NCBI RefSeq assembly: GCF_020736705.1
Contig: NZ_CP085990.1
Coordinates: 868,001 to 932,000, forward strand
Direction: 5' to 3'
Length of the DNA: 64,000 nt
From: Psychrobacter sanguinis
Lineage (GTDB): Bacteria; Pseudomonadota; Gammaproteobacteria; Pseudomonadales; Moraxellaceae
Position 1 is the first letter of the stretch. Every line of letters starts with the position of its first letter. The position numbers and the translations under genes are program-made. Positions 56,659 through 64,000 of this stretch are shown one piece after another. The notes under the pieces are model-generated. The model was not told the DNA's origin and ran no database searches. It saw only the letters and a list, made by a program, of their open reading frames with translations.

Positions 56659-58026
56659 TTAACTTTGACGCTTGATCAAGTAAAAGCCCAGTAGCGCACT
56701 GGCAATGATAGGCAGTAATACCATTAATAAAGGCGACGCACCCGTGGCCAATGACACAAAACTGGTTAAGTCTTGAATGTAGCTAAACAGCAGACCAAAG
56801 ATTAGTGCCACCACGATACGCAGACCTAAGCTATGCGTACGCAATGAACCAAACACAAACGAACAAGCCACTATCACTAAAGATAAAATAGCAAACGGGG
56901 ATAGCAACTTCTGCCAAAATGCCACTTCATGCTCTAAAGAACGTGTACCTTGTGAGGCATTAAATTGCTTATGGTCATATAGCTGAGTCAAAGACAGATC
57001 CTCAGCACGGCGTGTTAATAAGTACACTGAATTCGGAGAAATAGGCAAGCTAATTACATCCTCTGCCTGCGTCTGTTTCGCTACCAAAGGCTCGTTATCC
57101 AACACGATATTGCGTGACTGATTCACAGACGTCGGTGTATTGCCATTGCTAATGTCGACGTTAGTATCGGCATCAGTGCTACCAGCAGCCTCTGTGGCTA
57201 GTTGATTCTCTACTGTTTGTTCTGAGCGCATAATGGAGGCCCGTTCAGCCAGCTTAAGCGTGGTGACATCGACCAAATCCCATTGGTAATTTAATAAATC
57301 TTGTTCAGATTTGCTTAGATTTTGCACACCGGCATTGTTTTGTGGGTTGGCTTTGGGAGCGTAGACGCCGCCTGCAGCTTGAGACACTGCAGTTAAGTTG
57401 TTGTCCTTATCCAAATGCCAGCGTTTTACTTTACCGATATTGCCATTGGCATCGGCATAATCGATATAAATAATATTGTGACCAGTCGCACCTTCTTTCT
57501 GTGCCGTTTCACCCACAGCCGGAGCATTTTGTAATGTCCAATAGCCGTTGACCGAGGCCAATAATGCAGTATCTGGCTTTCGGATTTGGTTCGCCATCAA
57601 GTTGGTCTCAGGCAATACATATTGATTAATACCTAAGGCCAATATCACAAAGATAAATGCCGGCTGTAACACCCAGCTCACGATGCGGTAAATACTTAAT
57701 CCAGCGGCCCGCATCACAATTAATTCAGAGTTATTGGCCAATAATCCCAACCCTATCACCGCACCTAACAACGCACCTGTGGGAGTAAATTGCTCTAAAA
57801 AGTAGGGCGACTTATACAAAATATAGGTCAACGCGTCAAAATAGGTATAGCTGTCTGAGATGTCTTCTAGTTCGGCCAAGTAAGCAAAGACTATTTGCAA
57901 TGCCCACAGACCTAGTACCGCAAAAAGCATGGCAAATAAGGCATTCGTTTTGACATAGCGTGAAATGATTTTGCCAGAGCTGACGTTCGGTAAATTTTTG
58001 GAGTTGCCTAAATTCATAGGGTTCAT
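56659..58026 (-). CDS. lptG: LptG, lipopolysaccharide export permease
   Basis: Inner-membrane permease of the LptB2FG ABC transporter that extracts LPS. 455 residues against about 360 in E. coli. N-terminal ISRYVKTNALFAMLFAVLGLWALQ, the coupling-helix region NNSELIVMRAAGLSIYRI, then a periplasmic domain, then three C-terminal helices. The extra length sits in the periplasmic part, with a Thr/Asn/Asp-rich stretch around 280-310. Its start overlaps the lptF stop by four bases, so the pair is coupled. Confidence 0.95.
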   Translation of the reverse strand: MNPMNLGNSKNLPNVSSGKIISRYVKTNALFAMLFAVLGLWALQIVFAYLAELEDISDSYTYFDALTYILYKSPYFLEQFTPTGALLGAVIGLGLLANNSELIVMRAAGLSIYRIVSWVLQPAFIFVILALGINQYVLPETNLMANQIRKPDTALLASVNGYWTLQNAPAVGETAQKEGATGHNIIYIDYADANGNIGKVKRWHLDKDNNLTAVSQAAGGVYAPKANPQNNAGVQNLSKSEQDLLNYQWDLVDVTTLKLAERASIMRSEQTVENQLATEAAGSTDADTNVDISNGNTPTSVNQSRNIVLDNEPLVAKQTQAEDVISLPISPNSVYLLTRRAEDLSLTQLYDHKQFNASQGTRSLEHEVAFWQKLLSPFAILSLVIVACSFVFGSLRTHSLGLRIVVALIFGLLFSYIQDLTSFVSLATGASPLLMVLLPIIASALLGFYLIKRQS

Positions 58027-59456
58027 GAGCGGCCTCCATTAGTGAATGTGTCGTTATTATTTTGTAGTTTACGCTGACCGATTCTAAAGCGTACTCTGTG
58101 GTGAAGTCGGCTGGCCCAGTTAAGATAAAGCGCTAATACCATAAAGCCGATAATGGTCAATGGATAGCTCAACACAGAGACAGAACCTTTGGTCACTGAG
58201 TTTTTCAAAGATATAATGACTAAGGCACAACTGGCATAAATAATAATGGCCGGCAACAGTCTTAACCAGCGTCCTTGTCTAGGACGAACTTGGGCCAAAG
58301 GTACTGCCAACATTGGCGCTAGAATAATTAGCCACGGTAAGGTTAAGCGATAACCCAGCTCAGCTTGTGCAGCAATCACTTGTTGTGCATCAGGTTTCTG
58401 TGTTTTGACAGGCGACGCTTTAGTAGGGTCTACACTTAAGTCAATCACAGGAGCAGCCTGGCCAGTGGCCGCCTGCCACAATACCGGTAATGTCTGTGTC
58501 GCCACATTATCATCGGTGATAATGTCCTTAGGTGGCTGATTGATACTGATACGATAGCGCTCAAAGCTAACTTGGTTATATACCAAACTATCGGCTCCCA
58601 CTTCATAGCGGCGACCTTGGAATAAGTCCAATTGGGTCGTATCCCCCGTATCGCTGCCCGCGACTTGTACTGCTCTTTTTGCCAAGACGATCACGTCACG
58701 CTCAGATTTATTGCCTGTTTCTTGAGCCTCAGTGCTCGATGTGGCCACAGGCTTAGTCAGCTCAGTTATGGTTTTATCCGCTTTGGGCGATAATTCAGGC
58801 TTTTTGGCTTGTTCATCAACTTGGGCAGTGTCTGTATTAACAGAATCTTGGGACTGTTGATCCGCACCTAGATTGGTTAAGTCCGGTTTGGCGCCAGTGA
58901 TGCCTTGGTCCGCTGTTTGAACCAATATCACATCTTGTAGCTCAGTGCGGTCGTCATTCATACTGCCCACATATAAGTGATAGTCGTCACTGCTGATAAA
59001 GGTCTGAGGACGAATTAGATCGAATGCACTGCTTAGTGATTGCTGTTGCCAAATATTCTCTGAATTTCGAACCCCCCACGGCTTACCATATAAGGATAAA
59101 CCGGCTTCAAATACGAACAGCAGTAAAATAAAAGGAATCATCAATCTTGCTAGACGACCGCGTGAGATACCACTGCCATTTAACACGGCCATTTCTTGGT
59201 CCACGTAAAGACGACCAAAGACCAGCATCAATCCAATGAAGAAAGACAGCGGCAATACCAACTCTAAAAAGTACGGTAGGTTGTAACCAATAATAGCAAA
59301 CAACAAACCCACATCAAGGCGACCTTCAGCAGCAATACCAAAATAGCGGATCATTCTTCCGCCCAGTAGCAATACCAGCAAAAACCCCAACACCAAGGCG
59401 GTCGTTGAGGCAACTTGTCGGGTCATGTATCGGCGTAAAATCACAGGCAAACTCAA
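58023..59456 (-). CDS. lptF: LptF, lipopolysaccharide export permease
   Basis: Partner permease of LptG. 477 residues against about 366 in E. coli. Start is TTG 59456 (MSLPVILRRYMTRQ), chosen because it places the N-terminus as in E. coli; the next Met is inside the conserved start. Helices near 15-35 and 55-80, coupling region DQEMAVLNGSGISRGRLARL, periplasmic domain, and C-terminal LAVPLAQVRPRQGRWLRLLPAI. A long Gln/Asp/Lys/Thr-rich insert (about 190-255) interrupts the periplasmic jelly roll. Divergent from pepA, as in E. coli. Confidence 0.94.
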   Translation of the reverse strand: MSLPVILRRYMTRQVASTTALVLGFLLVLLLGGRMIRYFGIAAEGRLDVGLLFAIIGYNLPYFLELVLPLSFFIGLMLVFGRLYVDQEMAVLNGSGISRGRLARLMIPFILLLFVFEAGLSLYGKPWGVRNSENIWQQQSLSSAFDLIRPQTFISSDDYHLYVGSMNDDRTELQDVILVQTADQGITGAKPDLTNLGADQQSQDSVNTDTAQVDEQAKKPELSPKADKTITELTKPVATSSTEAQETGNKSERDVIVLAKRAVQVAGSDTGDTTQLDLFQGRRYEVGADSLVYNQVSFERYRISINQPPKDIITDDNVATQTLPVLWQAATGQAAPVIDLSVDPTKASPVKTQKPDAQQVIAAQAELGYRLTLPWLIILAPMLAVPLAQVRPRQGRWLRLLPAIIIYASCALVIISLKNSVTKGSVSVLSYPLTIIGFMVLALYLNWASRLHHRVRFRIGQRKLQNNNDTFTNGGRS

Positions 59457-60008
59457 ATTATATTAGAAGAATAAAGGAATGGCTTAAGCCTCGGTACCAC
59501 TCTCTGACAGGCTTAATATGCGCAAATAATAAAGGATTATGCTAGAAATAAGGGTATATTTCGCCCGTCTTTAACAAAGGGCATACATCAAAGTGTCATC
59601 GCTTATCTTTCGGCAATAAAAGCCTGATAACTGGGACGTATTATAATCGTAAGCACTGGCACGAGGATAGTGATATCCGGTGTAAGATAATGGTCTCTAT
59701 CCTAGCACGATTCTGATATTTTTGAATTAGCAATATTAGCCATTATGCCCATCAACTGGGCCAATATGTTAAACTGTGGTTTGGACTAGAGACTTCCCGT
59801 GTGAGGCATAAATTGGCTATCATCGGTCATAAATAGACTGCTACTAGTTAAAATAGTTAACCGTCAAAATAGTGATAGGATTAATACAATTAGCCATTAA
59901 AACAGTTTTGACCCAACCGATTGAAAAAAGTAAAGGCTACCCTCAAAGACGTGGCATAGTCTTCACTATATTAATAATAAATTCATGACATAAAACATAG
60001 GAATAATT
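59457..60008. other. Divergent intergenic region lptF/pepA
   Basis: About 550 bases with no ORF, RNA or repeat recognised; promoters for both divergent genes are expected. AGGAATAATT precedes the pepA ATG. Confidence 0.5.
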
Positions 60009-61664
60009 ATGAGCTTAACACTATCAGTTAGTAAAACTTTGCCAAAATTGGCATCAAAAAAACTTCTAAAAAAAGCAGCCCCTACTGCCAATGAAGCACA
60101 AACGTATTGTCTAGCTGTATTGGTCGATGATGAAACAAACCTTATTGGTAACTTCAAAGGTCTAGAGGCATACCAGCAGCGTATCGAAAACTTAATCGCT
60201 GTGTCTGATTTTAAAGGCAAACTTGGCGAAACGGTCACTGACTTTGCCCTTTCTGCCGATGCCAAAAAAGCGCCATTACAGCTTTTATTAGTGGGCATTG
60301 GTAAGCCTGAAAAAACCAACCCTGCGTCATTGCGCAAAATTGCCACTGCGCTTTATAAAAACACCCATAACCGTGTGACTAACTTGGCGGTCGCTATCGG
60401 TGAAGACCTAGCAGAAGAAAGTCTACAGCAGTTAGCATTAGAGCTATTGAACGCCAGCTACCGTTTTGACAAATATAAGTCTGAAACCACTGAGCCTAAG
60501 CTGACTGAAGTGACTTTAATTTCAAGCAGCGTGCCGCAATCAGCGATCGATTACGTGACAGCGGTACACAGCGGTCAATCATTGGCGCGTGATGTGGCCA
60601 ATGAGCCAGGTAACATTTGTTTCCCAGAATATATGGCCGATCAAGCCAAAGCTTTGGCAGAGACTTATCCAGACCTATTAAAAGTAACTGTATTGGGTGA
60701 GCGAGAAATGGAAGCGCTGGGCATGAACTGCTTCTTATCAGTATCGCGTGGGTCAGTGCGTGAAGGCCAATTGGTTATCCTTGAATACCAAGGTAAAAAC
60801 CAAGCCACTACCACTGTTAGCCCAACTAGCTCAAGCTTTGCCGATACATTAGCCAACAACCTAAAAGTCGTGGCCGATAAGCTACCTAAGAAAGCAGCCA
60901 AAGCCAGCAAAGCCAATAGTAAAGTGACTGAAGACACCGCTGTTGATGCCCCAATCGTATTGGTTGGTAAAGGCGTTACCTTTGACTCGGGCGGTATTTC
61001 AATCAAGCCTGGCGCTGCAATGGACGAGATGAAATTTGATATGGGTGGCTCAGCCTCTGTATTAGGGACCATCAAAGCCCTTTGTGAAGCCCGCATGCCT
61101 ATCAACGTTGTAGGCGCTCTAGCGTGTGCTGAAAACATGCCTTCAGGTGAAGCGACTCGTCCAGGCGATATCGTAAAAGCGATGAATGGTATGAATGTCG
61201 AAATCTTAAACACCGATGCCGAAGGTCGTTTAGTACTAGCAGACACTCTGTGCTACGTACAGCGCTATAACCCACGTGCCATCATTGATGTGGCGACATT
61301 AACAGGTGCTTGTGTGGTAGCGCTAGGTCACGTTCGTTCAGCGGTATTTAGTAACGACGAAGATGTGTTGTTTGAGCTTGAAAACGCCAGTGACCAGACC
61401 GGTGACCTTATCTGGCACATGCCGCTTGATGACGACTATCAGAGCCTATTGGACTCACCTATTGCGGACATCCAAAACATTGGTGGCCGCTCAGCAGGTG
61501 CCGTAACAGCCGCTTGCTTCTTGTCTCGTTTCATTAAAGAGGGTCAAGCTTGGGCTCACTTAGATATCGCGGGTACCGCTTGGAATTCAGGTAAAGAAAA
61601 AGCGGCAACAGGCCGTCCAGTACCTTTATTCATGCAATATCTAAAAAACTTGTCTGAGCAGTAA
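60009..61664 (+). CDS. pepA: Leucyl aminopeptidase PepA (M17)
   Basis: Two-metal aminopeptidase, 551 residues. Catalytic core VGKGVTFDSGGISIKPG with the metal Lys and Asp, MKFDMGGSASV, and NTDAEGRLVLADTL with the acid ligands and catalytic Arg. Between EYQGKN and APIVLVGKG there is an insert of about 45 residues, rich in Lys/Ala/Ser/Thr, absent from the E. coli enzyme. In some bacteria PepA also binds DNA at Xer sites; that cannot be judged here. The holC gene follows by 43 bases, a conserved pair. Confidence 0.96.
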   Translation: MSLTLSVSKTLPKLASKKLLKKAAPTANEAQTYCLAVLVDDETNLIGNFKGLEAYQQRIENLIAVSDFKGKLGETVTDFALSADAKKAPLQLLLVGIGKPEKTNPASLRKIATALYKNTHNRVTNLAVAIGEDLAEESLQQLALELLNASYRFDKYKSETTEPKLTEVTLISSSVPQSAIDYVTAVHSGQSLARDVANEPGNICFPEYMADQAKALAETYPDLLKVTVLGEREMEALGMNCFLSVSRGSVREGQLVILEYQGKNQATTTVSPTSSSFADTLANNLKVVADKLPKKAAKASKANSKVTEDTAVDAPIVLVGKGVTFDSGGISIKPGAAMDEMKFDMGGSASVLGTIKALCEARMPINVVGALACAENMPSGEATRPGDIVKAMNGMNVEILNTDAEGRLVLADTLCYVQRYNPRAIIDVATLTGACVVALGHVRSAVFSNDEDVLFELENASDQTGDLIWHMPLDDDYQSLLDSPIADIQNIGGRSAGAVTAACFLSRFIKEGQAWAHLDIAGTAWNSGKEKAATGRPVPLFMQYLKNLSEQ

Positions 61665-61707
61665 TTCAGCACTTTTATTGAGTATAAACTGAGTATCAAT
61701 ACTGCTT

Positions 61708-62199
61708 ATGCAAATTAGTTTTTATGTCCTCGGTGAGCGTTATCTAAAGCATGACGCTACCGCAGTAAGCACCGTCTCAACTGTAGATGCTGAGGCGGTG
61801 CTTAACTTTGTGTGTCGATTGACCCAAACGGTATTAAAGAAAAGCGATCATAGCTTGGTCATTGTCGATGACCAAACTCAGCGTCTAAGCGATTTAGATG
61901 CCCACTTATGGTCTTTTGATGCCACCAGCTTTGTACCACACACCTTAATTCTGGATAATGAACCAAAGAACGAGGCACTGTCAGCCCCAGTTACCTTATT
62001 ATCTACCCTCCCTCCCAATTTTGATGGCGTGGTGCTCAATTTGGCTCCTACCGCCTTACCTTTATCTACTGGCAATATCCTTCCTGATCGAGTTTTAGAG
62101 ATTATTACCCCTGACGAAGTCAGCAAACAACAGGGACGCGATAAATATCGCATCTATCGCGACTTAGGCTTTGAGCTTATTTACTATCCTATTAACTGA
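61708..62199 (+). CDS. holC: DNA polymerase III chi subunit HolC
   Basis: Accessory clamp-loader subunit that contacts SSB. 163 residues. MQISFYVLGER at the start, FVCRLTQTVLKKSDHSLVIVDD in the first half, DLDAHLWSFDATSFVPH, which is the family's most conserved block, and a C-terminal RDKYRIYRDLGFELIYYPI. Slightly longer than E. coli HolC (147). Order pepA-holC is the same as in E. coli. Confidence 0.92.
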   Translation: MQISFYVLGERYLKHDATAVSTVSTVDAEAVLNFVCRLTQTVLKKSDHSLVIVDDQTQRLSDLDAHLWSFDATSFVPHTLILDNEPKNEALSAPVTLLSTLPPNFDGVVLNLAPTALPLSTGNILPDRVLEIITPDEVSKQQGRDKYRIYRDLGFELIYYPIN

Positions 62200-62580
62200 T
62201 ATGGTTAAGAATGGGTGTTACAAGCAATTTATAGTTATTTGTTGCAGATGAGTTTAAGTTTTGTATAATCAGTGCATATACTGATGATGCGATAGAGCTT
62301 AGCGGTGCAGTACCTTTATAAATTTATTGTCAATGGCTTTTGAAACTCTATCTCTCAATCAAGTCCCTTTTCCTTAAAATTATTACGACACAGTCCATAG
62401 GCTGGGGTTTCGTATCTTTTTATTTTTAAACTTTCAGTACGGATTTTATAGTCATAGGTAGGAAAATAAGCGTCCAGACAACCGAATGCATGTGCTACTG
62501 TCGTAGCCTTAGCCAGGTTAACGCTGTTACTCTTTCTCTAATCTATAACTTATTTAAGTCCGCACTTATATGGAGAGCTT
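62200..62580. other. Intergenic region upstream of sstT
   Basis: About 380 bases with no ORF or repeat recognised; GGAGAG just before the sstT ATG is its ribosome binding site. Confidence 0.5.
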
Positions 62581-63798
62581 ATGAGAGCCCTTATTGACAT
62601 GTACCAACGCATTGGTTTGGTACCTCTAATTATTATTGGGCTGATACTCGGTGTGCTAATTGGTTGGCTAATGCCTTCTGTCGGAATAGCACTTGGCCTA
62701 TTAGGCTCACTGTTTGTTGGCGCCCTAAAAGCTGTTGCCCCTATTTTGGTTTTTATATTGGTCATGGCGGCCATTAGCAAACACCAAACGGGTAGTGAAG
62801 TTCATGTTAAGCCTGTCATCATTCTATATATCTTTGGCACCTTTTTAGCCGCTCTGACTGCGGTAACTGCCAGCTTTATGTTCCCTACTGAGCTTATTGG
62901 CTTAAACATGATAGAAGCCGCCGAGCAAACCCCACCTTCTGGTTTAAAAGAAGTATTAACCACGCTGCTAATGAACTTAGTGGATAATCCAGTCAGTGCG
63001 CTTGCCAATGCCAACTATATGGGCATTTTATCTTGGGCAATTATCTTTGGATTTGCTTTACGTCAGGCTTCTGCCACGACGCGTACCATGGTTTCTGACT
63101 TGTCTGATGCCATCTCTAACGTGGTCAAATTTGTTATCGCCTTTGCCCCTATCGGTATTTTGGGTCTAGTTGCTAACACTATTGCCGACACTGGTTTTGC
63201 GGCATTGGCAGGTTATGCTCGCCTGCTAATTGTCCTAGTGGGTTGTATGCTATTCATTGCTTTGGTGGTCAATCCTATTATTGTGGCTTTCAAAATCCGC
63301 AGAAACCCTTATCCGTTAGTGTTTCGGTGCTTACGTGAGTCTGGTATCACCGCATTCTTTACCCGTTCATCAGCAGCCAATATTCCGGTGAATATGAACT
63401 TAGCGGCCAAGCTTGGTTTACATGAAGACACTTATTCAGTGACCCTACCATTGGGTGCTACCATCAATATGGCGGGTGCTGCGATTACCATTAACGTATT
63501 AACCTTAGCGGCTGCTCATACTTTGGGTATCGAAGTTGACTTTGGTTCTGCGCTATTGCTAAGCGTGGTCGCTACGATTAGTGCTTGTGGTGCCTCTGGT
63601 GTTGCCGGTGGCTCTTTATTATTAATCCCACTGGCTTGTAGCTTATTTAATATTCCAAACGATGTGGCGATGCAAGTGGTTGCTATCGGCTTTATCATCG
63701 GCGTGGTACAAGACTCAGCAGAAACGGCGCTTAACTCATCAACTGACGTGCTATTCACCGCAGCCGCTGACCCAGTAATGAGAAACAAAACCGCTTAA
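62581..63798 (+). CDS. sstT: Serine/threonine:Na+ symporter SstT
   Basis: Dicarboxylate/amino-acid:cation symporter of 405 residues, in the SstT group. Helices throughout; re-entrant motif [21 protein letters not shown] corresponds to the Ser-rich hairpin of the family; then [16 protein letters not shown] and a late [20 protein letters not shown]. It would bring L-serine and L-threonine in with Na+, fitting a cell with Na+-NQR. Strong terminator after it. Confidence 0.95.
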   Translation: MRALIDMYQRIGLVPLIIIGLILGVLIGWLMPSVGIALGLLGSLFVGALKAVAPILVFILVMAAISKHQTGSEVHVKPVIILYIFGTFLAALTAVTASFMFPTELIGLNMIEAAEQTPPSGLKEVLTTLLMNLVDNPVSALANANYMGILSWAIIFGFALRQASATTRTMVSDLSDAISNVVKFVIAFAPIGILGLVANTIADTGFAALAGYARLLIVLVGCMLFIALVVNPIIVAFKIRRNPYPLVFRCLRESGITAFFTRSSAANIPVNMNLAAKLGLHEDTYSVTLPLGATINMAGAAITINVLTLAAAHTLGIEVDFGSALLLSVVATISACGASGVAGGSLLLIPLACSLFNIPNDVAMQVVAIGFIIGVVQDSAETALNSSTDVLFTAAADPVMRNKTA

Positions 63799-63896
63799 TT
63801 ATCTTAGTTAACTGTTTTAACCGCTCAGCGATTGAGTCATTGATTAAAACATATTAATTTGATTAAACGCTGCAAAAACAAAGCGCTACAAAAAAT

Positions 63897-63931
63897 AAAA
63901 AAGGCCTCAATGAACTATTGAGGCCTTTTTT
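63897..63931. terminator. Terminator after sstT
   Basis: AAAAAAGGCCTCAAT gaact ATTGAGGCCTTTTTT, a 15-pair stem with T run; also read on the other strand. Confidence 0.92.
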
Positions 63932-63952
63932 ATGATCAGTTCATTTACCAAA

Positions 63953-64000
63953 CTATTTATGCTGCTGAATCTCAACTTCAATCGTTTGGACGGACTGTAT
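63953..64000 (-). CDS. Possible C-terminal end of a gene running off the window
   Basis: On the minus strand an open frame enters from beyond the window and ends at 63953 (...SVQTIEVEIQQHK). It lies just past a bidirectional terminator, as a convergent gene should. Only 15 codons are visible, so the product cannot be named. Confidence 0.35.
   Translation of the reverse strand: MQSVQTIEVEIQQHK

Noticed and set aside
60665-61246. 193-codon open frame antisense to pepA
   Set aside because: Shadow of the conserved pepA coding frame.
1-64000. CRISPR array or prophage
   Set aside because: No regularly spaced repeats were seen, and no phage structural or integrase genes; the only tRNA shows no attachment-site duplication nearby.

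Overview
The window looks like chromosomal DNA of a gammaproteobacterium of the Moraxellaceae, most likely Psychrobacter. This rests on gene content and style: moderate-to-low GC, an nqr cluster followed by apbE and nqrM, an ISAba1-like insertion sequence, an IS607-type element, the pepA-holC and lptF-lptG neighbourhoods, and proteins close in sequence to Acinetobacter and Psychrobacter families I recall. No database search was run, so the genus is an inference.

Layout. 1-7.2 kb: the Na+-translocating NADH:quinone reductase cluster (end of nqrB, then nqrC, D, E, F), an SDR gene, the flavin transferase apbE and the maturation factor nqrM. The three NQR-related parts fit together: ApbE attaches FMN to the SGAT threonines visible in NqrB and NqrC, and NqrM is needed for assembly. 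7.4-11.7 kb: an MFS transporter, avtA, a rimJ-like acetyltransferase and a tesA-like lipoprotein esterase. 11.9-13.1 kb: an ISAba1-like IS with a clean 9-bp target duplication, directly upstream of an hdeD-like gene. 14.0 kb: a YbbA-like ABC ATPase whose expected partner YbbP lies 7.4 kb away at 22.1 kb. Between them sit a VOC protein, an SDR, a BCCT transporter and a three-gene heme-peroxidase group (catalase-like, DyP peroxidase, unknown 203-aa protein).

24.9-28.8 kb holds an AT-rich two-gene module, an OLD-family ATPase/TOPRIM nuclease plus a UvrD-like helicase, with the architecture of the Gabija anti-phage system but longer proteins than the described type members. 29-46 kb is mostly metabolic: 2-hydroxyacid dehydrogenase, nfsB, a cysteine-rich VWA protein of unknown role, D-serine ammonia-lyase, lipoate ligase, a DUF4282 protein, a GMC oxidoreductase, an alpha/beta hydrolase, a Cj0069-family ATP-grasp-like protein, acnA and a cysteine-desulfurase-like enzyme.

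46.2-52 kb is a mobile-element hot spot. An IS607-type element (damaged tnpA, intact tnpB) sits inside a 2OG-Fe dioxygenase gene, whose start codon I find on the far side of the element; joining the two parts at a GG dinucleotide restores a full 214-codon reading frame. Next come a frameshifted enoyl-CoA hydratase gene, a membrane-protein gene with three 16-bp tandem repeats directly after its likely start codon (possible phase variation), a 203-bp MITE-like element, and an IS701-like insertion sequence.

52-64 kb is conserved housekeeping: hisB-hisH, a PanZ/GNAT-like protein, tRNA-Phe with a clear promoter, a DUF4385 protein, gph, a small methyltransferase, lptF-lptG, pepA, holC and sstT. Many genes are bounded by clear intrinsic terminators. 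Several probable starts are GTG or TTG and were chosen by ribosome binding site.
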